DNA from: Hymenobacter cavernae
GTDB lineage: Bacteria; Bacteroidota; Bacteroidia; Cytophagales; Hymenobacteraceae
Length of the DNA stretch: 40,567 nt
Reading direction: 5' to 3'
NCBI RefSeq assembly: GCF_014641455.1
Contig: NZ_BMHT01000013.1
Span: 1 to 40,567, forward strand
Shown here: one piece after another, positions 8,185 through 17,774 of the stretch
How the letters are laid out: each line of letters begins with the position of its first letter
Numbering within the stretch: position 1 is the first letter of the stretch
The notes under the pieces: model-generated
The model's input: only the letters and a program-made list of their open reading frames with translations
Told to the model about the DNA's origin: nothing
The model's database searches: none
Made by a program: the position numbers and the translations under genes

Positions 8185-9065
8185 GCGTCTACCAGTACAT
8201 TGCCCAACACCAGGCGCACGTGTCCGTACGGCAACTCTGTTCCGTGTTGCGGGTAACCACCAGTGCCTACTACGCTTGGCGCGCCAAGACACACCGATTG
8301 ACTCCTGTGCCAGCGTGGCAAGTAGCCGTGCGGCAGCTCTTTGCCCGGCATGCACGACGTTATGGTACCCGCCGGCTACGGGCCGAGTTGGCGGCCCAGG
8401 GGTACCCGGGAATCGGTCGCCGACGTATCCAGCGGGTCCTCGCGGCTCACGGCTTGCGGGCCCAGCAACCCCGCTCGTTTGTGCCCCGTACCACCCACTC
8501 GGACTCAGCTGTGCGGGCCGCGCCCAACCGCCTGTTGGAGCAGCCATCGCCCACAGCCCCCAACCAGATGTGGGTGGGTGATATCACGTATCTGCCTAAA
8601 CAGGGTGACGGCTGGCTTTACTTAGCCACCTGGCTGGACCGCTATTCCCGCAAGGTAGTGGGCTGGGATGTGCGCGACACTATGCCGGAAGGCTTAGTCA
8701 GCGAGGCGCTACGGCGCGCACTGGCCGTGCGTCAGCCTGCCGCCGGCTTGGTCGTGCACTCGGACCAAGGTAGCCAGTACGCGGCCACCCGCTTCAAGCA
8801 CTTGCTGACCTGTCACGGAGCCGTGCAGAGCATGAGTCGGCGGGGCAACTGCTACGACAATGCGCACGCCGAATCCTTTTGGAGTCGGCTGAAAACCGAA
8901 CTGCTCGATGGCGGTAGCTTCAGTTGCCTGGCAGAAGCGCGGCTAGAAATTAACCATTACATCGCCTACTACAATGCCGAGCGGCGGCATTCCGCTCTTG
9001 GCTACTTAGCACCTAACTACTTCGAAACCCAACTAAAAACAACGTCTCAACTCTGTCTGGCTTAG
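8181..9065 (+). CDS. IS3-family transposase OrfB (DDE integrase)
   Basis: This encodes 294 residues from GTG 8181. The N-terminal VSVRQLCSVLRVTTSAYYAWRA and RRYGTRRLRAELA are the IS150/IS3-type helical region. The integrase core has MWVGDITYL (first D), VVHSDQGSQYA (second D) and NCYDNAHAESFWSRLKTE (E), so the DDE triad is intact. The ending NAERRHSALGYLAPNYFE is typical of the family. It is probably produced mainly as an OrfAB fusion by frameshifting, since its frame is open back to the slippery run. The protein appears full length and potentially active. Confidence 0.93.
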   Translation: MSVYQYIAQHQAHVSVRQLCSVLRVTTSAYYAWRAKTHRLTPVPAWQVAVRQLFARHARRYGTRRLRAELAAQGYPGIGRRRIQRVLAAHGLRAQQPRSFVPRTTHSDSAVRAAPNRLLEQPSPTAPNQMWVGDITYLPKQGDGWLYLATWLDRYSRKVVGWDVRDTMPEGLVSEALRRALAVRQPAAGLVVHSDQGSQYAATRFKHLLTCHGAVQSMSRRGNCYDNAHAESFWSRLKTELLDGGSFSCLAEARLEINHYIAYYNAERRHSALGYLAPNYFETQLKTTSQLCLA

Positions 9066-9078
9066 CTGGACCACCTCA
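9065..9078 (-). repeat. IS3 right terminal inverted repeat
   Basis: The complement reads TGAGGTGGTCCAGC. It begins at the last base of the orfB stop codon. Confidence 0.85.
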
Positions 9079-9312
9079 ATCTTGACTCTCGCTGGTAAAC
9101 GATGCTTTTCAAGTTGAGCAACACACTAGCCAAACAGCCCGGACATTTTCTAAATGGTCCCAGTAAAGTGTCCAACGAACTCACCTTCTTTATGCACCTC
9201 TAGCGTTGTAAGACAAACAGAGTAAACCAGCCAAGCCGAAGACCTTGTTTATTTAACGACATCTCTTTGCCACTTCTACTGCGCTTATAGTGGGTGTATA
9301 AATCGAAAAGAC

Positions 9313-9348
9313 TAACTTTGTGATCCGCAAATCGCGGATTGCGGATCA
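9313..9348 (+). promoter_or_regulatory. TAnnTTTG promoter box with overlapping palindromic operator
   Basis: TAACTTTG at 9313-9320 fits the Bacteroidota -7 consensus. It is immediately followed by a perfect inverted repeat, TGATCCGCAA (9321-9330) and TTGCGGATCA (9339-9348), with GC-rich spacer ATCGCGGA. The operator ends nine bases before the start of the winged-helix gene, an ideal place for autorepression. A -33 element is not obvious. Confidence 0.65.
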
Positions 9349-9357
9349 TGGAAAGCT

Positions 9358-9903
9358 ATGCGGAAGTTCAACGGATTGCGGCCACAGGACATTGTCCTGC
9401 TCTTAAAGCTAGCTGCGCATGGGACGCGACACCATTGGCAAGGCAAGGAATTGGCCAACTCGTTGGACTTAAGCACGTCGGAGATATCTGACTCGCTCGC
9501 CCGCTGTCGCTATAGTCGCTTATTGACGGTTGACCCGCAACGCTTAGCGGTGCATCGTCAAGCCCTGCGCGAACTACTCGTGCACGGTCTACCTTACATC
9601 TTCGCTGTGCATCCTGGCTCCCTGGCTCGTGGGCTAGTCACGGGGGCAAGCGCTCCGCCTCTGAGCGATACCTTCGGCAGCGAACCGGCCTACGTGTGGC
9701 CTGATGCCACAGGCGAAACCTGGGGAATCAGCATCGAACCCTTGTATGCTGGCGTGCCCGCTGCTGCCCGGCGCGATGAGCGGCTACACGAACTGTTAGC
9801 CCTCGTAGATGCTCTACGGCTAGGCCGTCCGCGTGAGCGAGCCATCGCGAGCAAGTTACTCAACGAGTATCTCCCGACTGCCGCTTCTCACCATGCAGAA
9901 TAA
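9358..9903 (+). CDS. Winged-helix DNA-binding protein, putative antitoxin/regulator
   Basis: This encodes 181 residues. The N-terminal 70 residues look like a winged helix-turn-helix: LRPQDIVLLLKLAAHG, then GKELANSLDLSTSEISDSLARC as helix-turn-helix and a short wing-like SRLLTVDP. The remainder has no motif I recognise. It overlaps the downstream nucleotidyltransferase gene by 11 bases if that gene starts at 9893. The pair resembles AbiE-type type IV toxin-antitoxin modules, in which a winged-helix protein represses the operon and neutralises the transferase. A palindrome just upstream fits autoregulation. It is not clearly homologous to AbiEi, so the antitoxin role is inferred. Confidence 0.7.
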   Translation: MRKFNGLRPQDIVLLLKLAAHGTRHHWQGKELANSLDLSTSEISDSLARCRYSRLLTVDPQRLAVHRQALRELLVHGLPYIFAVHPGSLARGLVTGASAPPLSDTFGSEPAYVWPDATGETWGISIEPLYAGVPAAARRDERLHELLALVDALRLGRPRERAIASKLLNEYLPTAASHHAE

Positions 9904-10591
9904 GTCGCGTAATCTACCTCGTTTGATGGCGGTGGCGCACGCGCTGGGGCCCCTGCGTGACCGGGTGGTTTTTGTGGGTGGGGCGACCGTGAATCTATAT
10001 AGCATGGCTGCCACTGCCACCCCGGAGCCGCGCACAACGGACGATGTGGATTGCATTGTCGAAGTTGCGCCGCGAAGCGCTTTCTATCAATTAGAGGAAG
10101 AACTGCGTGAGCTAGGATTTAGCCATGCTATGGAGGCGAACTACATCGGCCGTTGGAAATCGCCAACGGGCCTCACAGTAGATATGATCCCAACTAGCCC
10201 CGAGATTTTGGGCTTCAGCAATCCCTGGTATCCCGCTGGCTTTGCCCTCGCTGAGCCGTACGTGCTGCCAGATGCCACGAGTATTCGCATCTTGAGTCCA
10301 CCCTACTTTTTAGCCACGAAGCTGGTCGCTCTGCGCGATCGTGGCTGGCCGGATTTGTGGACCAGCCAGGACTTGGAAGATATCGTCCATGTGCTGGATA
10401 ACCGTCCGGCTCTCCCAATAGAAGTGAGCGCCGCAGACCCCGAGTTGCGCACGTATGTGAGCCAGCAGGTAGTGGCGTTGCTAAGCCGCCCCGAACTATT
10501 AGACGTATTAGAAGGGGTATTACCACCTGGCTCGGGGTATGAACGCAAATATGAAATAGAGCGTCGCTTGCGACAACTGCTTGCCAGCTAA
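9893..10591 (+). CDS. AbiEii-like nucleotidyltransferase (putative toxin)
   Basis: This encodes 232 residues from ATG 9893; a GTG at 9833 would overlap the previous gene by 71 bases and is less likely. The polymerase-beta-type nucleotidyltransferase signature is clear: VVFVGGATVNLY (GG at 29-30), then RTTDDVDCIVEV with DxD at 51-53. RILSPPYFLATKLVALRDRGWPD follows, with the 'KLxALxxRxxxxD' helix seen in AbiEii and related proteins. Then LEDIVHVLD. Family members transfer nucleotides to tRNA or proteins and are toxins of type IV systems. The upstream winged-helix gene is the likely partner. It could instead be a housekeeping DUF-type transferase. Confidence 0.78.
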   Translation: MQNKSRNLPRLMAVAHALGPLRDRVVFVGGATVNLYSMAATATPEPRTTDDVDCIVEVAPRSAFYQLEEELRELGFSHAMEANYIGRWKSPTGLTVDMIPTSPEILGFSNPWYPAGFALAEPYVLPDATSIRILSPPYFLATKLVALRDRGWPDLWTSQDLEDIVHVLDNRPALPIEVSAADPELRTYVSQQVVALLSRPELLDVLEGVLPPGSGYERKYEIERRLRQLLAS

Positions 10592-10762
10592 TCTGACAGC
10601 AGGCTCGTAAACCGTGTACAGGCTGACAAGCGTGTTGGGGTTCTTCTTCCAAACGGATACTGTTGGCGAAAACATGCTGTTCCACATTTTTTGATGCTCT
10701 CCAGTGATAGATGCTCATGCGTTCTTTTCATGGTTCTTAATTGATAGAACACAGAGCAACAA

Positions 10763-13700
10763 TTACTGCCTTTTCTGCTGACTAGAACGATTCAACGCTT
10801 GTGGTTGTGTTTTGCTCACCTGACCTCCCGAAATGCTTTCTCCTGAACAAGGAGAAGACTCCTCATAGCATTTGCCAGCTCCCATACCTACTAGTTGTTG
10901 GTAAGAGCCACAGTTACCATCTGCTATTAGCCGGTAGGTGAAGCACATCCATTCGTCGGCAGGATTTGCATTATCGCTCTGATTCCACTCACAAAGGATA
11001 GTGCCAGCGGGTAAACAGGATTTGCACGCATCGGGCGCATTGTTAGCGTAGGTCTGTGCGTTTGCTGTAATATCCGCTTGAGCTTGCGCATTCGCATCCT
11101 CAAGCGACGTACCGGAAGTATATTTCCCGGCCGGAACTACATACGTTACGAGCTGTGGCTGGCTACCCCCAGGGCAATTATCGGGAGCTAGGGTTTTACG
11201 CATTTCCTGGTTGAGGTACGCCGCACGTCGACCATAATTGTACTGGTATTGCTTGACCAGCTTCATGGGCGTGGAAGTGTCGCCGGGACGGTCGAGTGCT
11301 TCCTTGTAGACCGTGGTTACCTTCCCAGCAGCATCGTACTCATAGTGCGTGTACAGGTTATCATTGTCCAACACGAAGGTTGGCTGCCGGGTAGCCAGAT
11401 CGTACACGTACGTGGTCATCGGGCCGTCCACTGGTTGGAACCTAAAGTCATCAAAGTACACTTCCCCGGCGCCGGCATTACGGCAGCCGACGGTGAGTTG
11501 CTTGCCCGTGGCCGAAGTGGGCACGTCAAAGTAGACGTTCAATAAATACCACGCGCCCGCCTTCTTGGTTGAAGTCGCCTTAATAGAGGTTTCCGCCACT
11601 TGGATGCCATCCAAGGAAGCATATAACCGCCCATTGCCGACGCCTACGTCATTGCCATAGACCCAGGCACTCAGACGATACTTACGATTAGTGCCGACTT
11701 CCTGCGCATTGCCGACCACTGCTTTGTAAGTGAAGCCCAGTTGATGCGCCGTGAGCTTGCTGCTGTACTCCCCTGTGTGAGCCTGCGTATGATCCTGGCG
11801 ACCACCATCCCGTACTTCACCCCCAAAGTGTAGCAGGCTGCCACTGCGTAAAGGAAACTGGTCTTCCGCTCCCGAATACGCGATCTCAGTATAGCGGGCA
11901 TTAGCGGCCGAAGCGAGTACCTGTGTTTGCTGGTAGCCCAGCTTCTGAGTTGTAAACAGCCCGTTTACATCCTTCGTCTCCAGTGGCTTGGAGTAGTGAT
12001 CATAGCGCGTGACTTCGCCTACCTGCAGCCAACCCGAATTCTGACTGGTGAGGGGTCGTGTCCAATCAATATCTACGAAGCCAGCGTAGGTGCCGTCGGC
12101 GTTCAGCTGCGGCGTATTCCACACGTAGCTGGCGTGCTGGCGCCAGACGGCGGGCGTAACCTCGGTCTCCTGCTCGTAGCGGTCTGTGGTTTCATTGTAG
12201 CGACGATAAGTATCCCAAGCACCTTTCCAAGTCTGAATACCGGCCGAAACAACCGAGAGTTGCCCGCTGGGGGCTCGTTTATAGACGTAGGAGGCGGCCG
12301 TTTGGGTCAGCATGTTGGGATACGCTGCATTATCACCGCGTGCCCCCATGCTGGCGTACGGTGCGAGCGTATACGCGGGAATGGTCTTGGTTTGGTAGGT
12401 ATCGCCTAACGAGTTGGTATTGGTCGTTTCCAGCACCTGTCCCGTGTAGAAGTCATAGCGCTCATTGCTATTGACAGACTGCACCCCATTCGCTACAGTT
12501 GTCGTGGATCGTAGTACAGTGGGCAAATACTCTTTCGTAGAACGATTAAGCCGATATAAATAGCTTATATAAGGCTCTCCACTGACTAACTCCGCTGTTA
12601 GCGTCCCTTCCGTAAACTTGCCTTGTCCAGCAAGGCCATCGGTGTTCGTGAGAGTAGAGGCATAATTGAAGGTCGTAGCGAACTCCAATTCGCCACGTCG
12701 ATTGTACTTGCGTACGGCTTGCGGTTGGCCGATTTTCCCTAGGTCAACCTTGGTGTGATTGCCAATATGCGTGATGCGGCGCAGGGTCATAAACAGGGGA
12801 GTATTCATATCACCGAAGTCTCCACCTTTGCTGTCGGTGCTTTCCAACACCATCCGCGATTCGGGGGTGTAGAAGTTGTATTCCTCGCGTTGATCATAAT
12901 CCAGATCCTGTCCGTTGCGGAACGTGCCCCGCAGCACCGTAACCTTGCCGTACAAGACTGGCGTGCTGGGATAATCATACCACTGGTAAAATGGATGATC
13001 CACTTGCTTGACGTAGTCCGGCTCCTTGGAAATGACGCCCGTACTGACCGCTGAATTCAACAGGCGGTTGTAGCGGTAGCGAACCTGATACCGATGATCC
13101 TGCTCATCCACAGTCGTGATAGCCGCGACGCGAATGTCGCCCCCGTTCTTGTTTTTCGGGATTCGGATGGTGGTGACAAAGCCGCCGTAGCCGAGGTAGT
13201 TGCCTTGGTAGGTATGCTGCGAGGTATTGGCCGGGATGCAATGAGAGATGTCGGGATTCGGCGCTGGCGGTAGCTCCGTTAAGGTGAGCGAATTGGGTGT
13301 AACCTCTTTTAAAACATCATTGTGCTCATAGATTAAGTCACAGTTGCCCTCCGTTGTGGAACTCATATTCGTCGTGTTGTCCCAGTCTTGCAGCTCGTAT
13401 CTACTAAAGACTGAGCCTTGCGTATGCACCACGTCACTGGGCTTGAACAGGGTGGTCAGGTCTACGGAACCATCTCCATCCAGCACACCAGTGGGACGTT
13501 CCTGTCCTTCGGCGAGCCCCCGATCATGCAGAACATAGCTTGTATAGGTGCCATTGTCGTACTCCGACACTGCACTATACTGATCCCGCTCGTAGGTAAT
13601 CTGCGTGCGACCACCTAAAGGATTCAGGATCTCCGTTAGTGACCAGGCTGCTCCGTCTTCACTGGCAGTGGCATAATCCGCAGGTATACTATGGCCGGTA

Positions 13701-16474
13701 TCGGTCCCAGTGCGGTTGTACATGCCGAAGCCATCCCACTTATCGCGACCATAGGTAGGGTTCGAGCCATAGGTGAACTGAAAGTCCGGCATGAGCTTCG
13801 TGTTCTGTGGCCCGTAAATAGCCACGCCTTCCAGCGTCAGCTTGCCCGTTCGATTACTAGGCGCGCCGTAATCCGGCATGTCGGGCAGCGTGGTGAGACT
13901 AGCGAAAGCGTTGGGGGTACCCGGACACAAGCGGTAACTATAGTTGAAGATGACGCGCTTCAGGGCATGTTGGGCAAGATAGTCCCGAACTTGTGTATTC
14001 GTCATTAGATCATGCTGGTCCAGTACACTTGCGTACGAGTCCTTATTGCGCAGTTCATTGGCATCAAACGTAGTGGCATTCTGCTGGGGGTTGAGCAGGA
14101 AACCAACAGGTTCATTCTCCGCTCCCGTCGCGCCGAGTGCCGTCTTCAACGCATTTAAATCTTCGTTGGTGAGCAGTGCGATCTCATCCAGACGCAAGGA
14201 AGAAGAAGGAGCCTGCTCATCAATACCCAGGTGAGTTTCGCCGCCTGCAGCCGTGAAATGGCCGCGCCCATCCTGGCGGGCGCTTTTCACGAACAAAGCG
14301 GTGTGCGTACGCGTGTGGATGGAGTTCAGGTAGTACGTTTCCTTGTAGCCCTCGGAGTAACTCCCGTTGGTTCCATCCGGGGTTAGGCTCTCGCCCAAAT
14401 ATGGTTGGCGCCACTTGTACTGGGAGGCGAACTTGCCGTAGTTGAATGCTACCCAGCCGCCCCAGTCACTATCGTCTACTACCCCGTTGTGGTTGCGGTC
14501 AATGTAATCGGCCGAGGTGATGGCCGTCAGCAACCAGGCCGTGGCATAAGCAAAGCCGCTGGTGGGGCCGCCCATCGTTTGGGTCGATTGGGCCGCATCA
14601 TTGCGGTTGACCTTCTTTTGAATGGAGTGACCATACTGCGTGTAGTGATAGACAGGCAGCGAGTAGTGGTACGTGGTCCCATCTTCGGCCGTGACGACGA
14701 AGGCGCCGATGCCTTTTTTAGGGAGTGTTTTTCGAAACGGGTTATTGGAGGTAACCGTTTTATAGATGGGTTGCTGGTAGCAGTCCGTCCGGTAGGGAGT
14801 AGGGCACACGAGCCGGTAGCCAGTGATTTCCTGGGTTGTGCTCGCTTTGGGGTGCGCAAACTCCAGCAGCGTACCATTGCCCTCAGTGGAGTTCTCATAC
14901 ATTTTGAGAATCTCCTCGTTGGAGTACCACTGGATATGTTTACCCTGCACGAGCCGTCGATCTCGCCGCCGTGGGTCCTGCATCGGGTTCGTAGCTGGGT
15001 TTGTATCGGGACGGTTGTAGAGTCCTTTGCGGGCGGCACCTGTGCGCGGCGCGGTGTTGTTGTCCAACTCCATCAGGCGCGGGTCGCGGATGATCAAGGC
15101 CCCTTTCAGCGAGTTGTCACCCGTCGCATTGGCATCATGGTCAATGCCATCCCAATTAGCAGTCGAGACCGGGGGGATGTAGTCGTGATAATCGTAGCCA
15201 TTGGAGAGGCTGTTTTCGTAACGAAACGGGACTTTGTAGTCGTCCAGGAACGAAACTAAGTTGTATTTCTCGTGGGTGTCGGTCATCTTCTTGGGAAAAG
15301 AGATGGTCCCCACTTCCAGACGCTGCGGGCGGATCGAGCCCGAAACGCCTTCGCCCATCACCGAGAAGTCGTCGTGGGCAATGCTGGTCGGGCGACTACC
15401 GGTAACGATGTAGCTGTTCTCCCCTTGGGCGGCATACTGGTACACGTCGGCCCCGACTTCCTGCTCGTAGGAGCCTCCGTCGTACGAGCGCTGGTAGAGG
15501 AACGGGCGGGCTTTGTACTGCGAACCGTAGAGCACGTCCCGGTAAATGGGGGGACCAATCTTGTAGCCATTATTATCATCATTGAGGTTCTGCTCTTTGC
15601 TCATTTCCTGAAAGTTGAGCGAGCCGTACATGCGTTCTTGCTTGTTGTCGTTGTAGAACACCCAATAGTTGGTGCTCAGAAAGTGTCGCCGCGTACGAAC
15701 AGCCGGCCGGTTGTAGCCGCCGCTGATGCCACCTTTCTTGCCGAGCATCATGGCCCCGCCAACGGCTAAGCCGACGCCAGCAGTTGTCGCGGCCTGAATG
15801 CCGACCTGCGTGCCAATAGACTGCGTCGCCTGACCCGCAATACCCACCGTGGCGCCCGCGCCAACAGTGGCAATGGTCATAGCTGCATTAAACATGCGGA
15901 CCGGATCTACGCTCACTCCTTGGCCACGTGCGTATTTGACTCCTACTAAATCCCCGGAGCTCACCTGGCCCCCGGCCCAGCCCACGCTGGCTAGCCCCAG
16001 CAAATCGGCCGTGCCGCTGTGGCCCGTCTCCGAGTCCCACCCGAGGTCGAGCAAGCCGGGTACGCCTCCCGACCAGCCTTTGGCAACATCCTTCGTAAAG
16101 GTTGACGAATAGGGATCGTTGGCGGCGTCATCGGGGTAGCCGTTCAGACCGCGGGCGATGGCGCCCGCGTTGAGTGACCAGCCTAGCCCTACCCAGGAGG
16201 CTTCCTGCTCGGGGCGGATGCCGGCGCGGTAAGTCAGCGGCAGCGAGAAGCTGCGCTCCGGGCCAGGGATGTCCAAGGCGGGAATGTTGTAGGTTAGATC
16301 ACCCGTTGTCAGGCTGACCATGTCCGTGGAGCCCGGGGATTCGTAGCTGGTAATTTCCGGTTGGCCCGGACCCATCATCGCTACGCTCAGGCTAGGCGTA
16401 ATGATAGAAGTAATCGTTTCGACCAGGCACAAGCAAGCCATAGCCCGTACCAACGGACGATTGCGAAATAGCAT
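10763..16474 (-). CDS. Giant RHS/YD-repeat-like secreted protein with DUF5977-type tail
   Basis: This encodes 1903 residues. The N-terminus is basic and then hydrophobic (RPLVRAMACLCLVETITSII), a signal peptide or anchor. SLTTGDLTYNIPALDIPGP then 'LTYRAGIRPEQEASWVGLGWSLNAG' is the opening typical of Bacteroidota RHS-like wall proteins. Residues about 194-250 are glycine- and alanine-rich and hydrophobic, and could insert in a membrane. The long middle part is beta-rich with tyrosine-aspartate motifs. Residues about 1538-1680 look like a carbohydrate-binding-type jelly roll ending VYFDDFRF. TTYVYDL...YEYDAAGKV (about 1690-1715) are true YD repeats. ANAQAQADITANAQTYAN (near 1800) fits DUF5977. 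There is no RHS core or toxin tip, so it is probably an accessory or shell protein. It is last in the minus-strand block. Confidence 0.8.
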   Translation of the reverse strand: MLFRNRPLVRAMACLCLVETITSIITPSLSVAMMGPGQPEITSYESPGSTDMVSLTTGDLTYNIPALDIPGPERSFSLPLTYRAGIRPEQEASWVGLGWSLNAGAIARGLNGYPDDAANDPYSSTFTKDVAKGWSGGVPGLLDLGWDSETGHSGTADLLGLASVGWAGGQVSSGDLVGVKYARGQGVSVDPVRMFNAAMTIATVGAGATVGIAGQATQSIGTQVGIQAATTAGVGLAVGGAMMLGKKGGISGGYNRPAVRTRRHFLSTNYWVFYNDNKQERMYGSLNFQEMSKEQNLNDDNNGYKIGPPIYRDVLYGSQYKARPFLYQRSYDGGSYEQEVGADVYQYAAQGENSYIVTGSRPTSIAHDDFSVMGEGVSGSIRPQRLEVGTISFPKKMTDTHEKYNLVSFLDDYKVPFRYENSLSNGYDYHDYIPPVSTANWDGIDHDANATGDNSLKGALIIRDPRLMELDNNTAPRTGAARKGLYNRPDTNPATNPMQDPRRRDRRLVQGKHIQWYSNEEILKMYENSTEGNGTLLEFAHPKASTTQEITGYRLVCPTPYRTDCYQQPIYKTVTSNNPFRKTLPKKGIGAFVVTAEDGTTYHYSLPVYHYTQYGHSIQKKVNRNDAAQSTQTMGGPTSGFAYATAWLLTAITSADYIDRNHNGVVDDSDWGGWVAFNYGKFASQYKWRQPYLGESLTPDGTNGSYSEGYKETYYLNSIHTRTHTALFVKSARQDGRGHFTAAGGETHLGIDEQAPSSSLRLDEIALLTNEDLNALKTALGATGAENEPVGFLLNPQQNATTFDANELRNKDSYASVLDQHDLMTNTQVRDYLAQHALKRVIFNYSYRLCPGTPNAFASLTTLPDMPDYGAPSNRTGKLTLEGVAIYGPQNTKLMPDFQFTYGSNPTYGRDKWDGFGMYNRTGTDTGHSIPADYATASEDGAAWSLTEILNPLGGRTQITYERDQYSAVSEYDNGTYTSYVLHDRGLAEGQERPTGVLDGDGSVDLTTLFKPSDVVHTQGSVFSRYELQDWDNTTNMSSTTEGNCDLIYEHNDVLKEVTPNSLTLTELPPAPNPDISHCIPANTSQHTYQGNYLGYGGFVTTIRIPKNKNGGDIRVAAITTVDEQDHRYQVRYRYNRLLNSAVSTGVISKEPDYVKQVDHPFYQWYDYPSTPVLYGKVTVLRGTFRNGQDLDYDQREEYNFYTPESRMVLESTDSKGGDFGDMNTPLFMTLRRITHIGNHTKVDLGKIGQPQAVRKYNRRGELEFATTFNYASTLTNTDGLAGQGKFTEGTLTAELVSGEPYISYLYRLNRSTKEYLPTVLRSTTTVANGVQSVNSNERYDFYTGQVLETTNTNSLGDTYQTKTIPAYTLAPYASMGARGDNAAYPNMLTQTAASYVYKRAPSGQLSVVSAGIQTWKGAWDTYRRYNETTDRYEQETEVTPAVWRQHASYVWNTPQLNADGTYAGFVDIDWTRPLTSQNSGWLQVGEVTRYDHYSKPLETKDVNGLFTTQKLGYQQTQVLASAANARYTEIAYSGAEDQFPLRSGSLLHFGGEVRDGGRQDHTQAHTGEYSSKLTAHQLGFTYKAVVGNAQEVGTNRKYRLSAWVYGNDVGVGNGRLYASLDGIQVAETSIKATSTKKAGAWYLLNVYFDVPTSATGKQLTVGCRNAGAGEVYFDDFRFQPVDGPMTTYVYDLATRQPTFVLDNDNLYTHYEYDAAGKVTTVYKEALDRPGDTSTPMKLVKQYQYNYGRRAAYLNQEMRKTLAPDNCPGGSQPQLVTYVVPAGKYTSGTSLEDANAQAQADITANAQTYANNAPDACKSCLPAGTILCEWNQSDNANPADEWMCFTYRLIADGNCGSYQQLVGMGAGKCYEESSPCSGESISGGQVSKTQPQALNRSSQQKRQ

Positions 16475-16516
16475 AAAACGAAGGGTAACAGTAGCGCGAT
16501 AGAAGCGAGGAAAGAA

Positions 16517-17146
16517 CTAGAAGCGGAGCGTAGGCAGATCGGCTAGGTCGGAAGCGGTAAAGGGAAAACGCAACGTACCCACGTTAAACTGGTCACCGCG
16601 AAAGGTGATGTGAAAGCCATGAGACAAGTCAAGTTGATGGGTATCGAAGATGAGTAGCACGGTGGAGTGCCCCGTAGTGCCGTACTGGCGCGGGTAGATG
16701 CTGGCCAGCGCCGGAATCGAATCAAGAGTAGGGGTAACGAGGAATACATCGGCGGCAATACCGGTGTTTAGGTAGGCTAAGGCGTTGGTATAAGCCGTTG
16801 AATTGGTGATAAATTGGTTCTCGATTTCGGCTCCATCCTGAGCTAGCGAGAGAGAACAATAGGTTTTCCCTTGGTAGTGGCGACGCAGAGAGTCTACTAA
16901 TTCAGCCGCAGGAACAGCCCGAGAGATTGCCAAGTCTTGTGCTACGAGCAGGTCCGTGGGGCGGTAGGCACAGGTAATAACCGCACCGTTAGCTTCCACT
17001 TCGTGCGTTAAGCCATGCGCCGCATCTTGTAGGTACGCGTGGTACGCGACAGATTCCAACGGAGCGGAACAGCTAAGCAATCCTAGCGCAAGCAAGCAAC
17101 TCCTTACGAAGTAGCTCGCTTTTGACAAATCAAAAGAACAGGCCAT
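16517..17146 (-). CDS. Hypothetical lipoprotein of the RHS cluster
   Basis: This encodes 209 residues. The N-terminus has a hydrophobic segment YFVRSCLLALGLLSC ending in a cysteine at a lipobox-like LLSC, so it is probably a lipoprotein. The rest alternates short beta-strand-like segments. I do not recognise a family. It begins two bases after the OmpH-like gene ends and finishes 42 bases before the second RHS gene starts, so all three are surely one transcript. A role in export or surface display of the RHS proteins is a guess from position. Confidence 0.75.
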   Translation of the reverse strand: MACSFDLSKASYFVRSCLLALGLLSCSAPLESVAYHAYLQDAAHGLTHEVEANGAVITCAYRPTDLLVAQDLAISRAVPAAELVDSLRRHYQGKTYCSLSLAQDGAEIENQFITNSTAYTNALAYLNTGIAADVFLVTPTLDSIPALASIYPRQYGTTGHSTVLLIFDTHQLDLSHGFHITFRGDQFNVGTLRFPFTASDLADLPTLRF

Positions 17147-17148
17147 GA

Positions 17149-17640
17149 TTAAGGATGGGTAGGATGTTGCCGGTCGTACTGCTGGTTCAAGCCTGTTAAT
17201 ACTTCCTCGGTGATATCCTTGCCTTCCGCCGCATACACGATGTTGCCCTGCTCGGTAGCCCCTAGGATGAAGTCATAGCCTTTTTCCTTGCCGTACTGCT
17301 TGAGGTAGGCATTAATCTCATCCAACGTCTCTTTATCCAAACGTTGCTGCTCGGCCACTGCTTTTTGCTGAATGGCCTCTCGGTACTGTTGTAGCTGCTG
17401 CTCTTTGGCTCGCTTGGTGAGTTCAGCCGTTATGGCTTTTGTTTCGGCTGCTAACGAATCCAAATTTTGCTGCCAAATCCTTAGTTGGTTAATATAAGTT
17501 TGCTGTTTGGCTATAGCACCATGATAGCCTTCTAATAGCTTTGTTGGATTAACATATCCAGTTAAATGATTAGAACAAGACAAAAATAAAAAGCCAAAGG
17601 AAAACAAGAGAATACGAAGAGAAAAAGCGCCTTTTGCCAC
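17149..17640 (-). CDS. OmpH/Skp-like periplasmic chaperone, lipoprotein form
   Basis: This encodes 163 residues from a GTG at 17640. The signal region LRILLFSFGFLFLSC ends in a lipobox cysteine. The centre (about residues 40-110) is a strongly charged glutamine- and lysine-rich coiled coil. The end, NAYLKQYGKEKGYDFILG followed by 'NIVYAAEGKDITEEVLTGLN', is the hallmark tail of Bacteroidota OmpH proteins. OmpH/Skp chaperones hold unfolded outer-membrane or secreted proteins in the periplasm. Its location between two giant secreted RHS-like proteins suggests a dedicated chaperone. The 134-bp AT-rich gap upstream may contain its own promoter. Confidence 0.85.
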   Translation of the reverse strand: MAKGAFSLRILLFSFGFLFLSCSNHLTGYVNPTKLLEGYHGAIAKQQTYINQLRIWQQNLDSLAAETKAITAELTKRAKEQQLQQYREAIQQKAVAEQQRLDKETLDEINAYLKQYGKEKGYDFILGATEQGNIVYAAEGKDITEEVLTGLNQQYDRQHPTHP

Positions 17641-17774
17641 AATACTTTTTTTAATAATTTGTGTAATATGCTTATTCTTTATGCTTAGTAAAAGAAAATA
17701 TATTTCTACATTTAAGAATGTATTAACTAATATAATAAATCAACTTGTTTATATACATATAAATTTAATGTATC

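Larger units (their letters stand above)
7831..9078 (+). mobile_element. IS3-family insertion sequence, complete (1248 bp)
   Basis: The ends are TGAGGTGGTCTAGG at 7831-7844 and the inverted TGAGGTGGTCCAGC at 9065-9078, matching at 12 of 14 positions, with the TGA...TCA ends usual for IS3. Inside are overlapping orfA and orfB with a -1 slippery run between them. No target-site duplication is visible: the left flank ends CCAAC and the right flank begins ATCTT. One flank has therefore probably been rearranged or deleted since insertion. Confidence 0.88.

Noticed and set aside
8143..8625. Several long frames opposite or alongside orfB
   Set aside because: High-GC shadows of the transposase; orfB has all DDE motifs.
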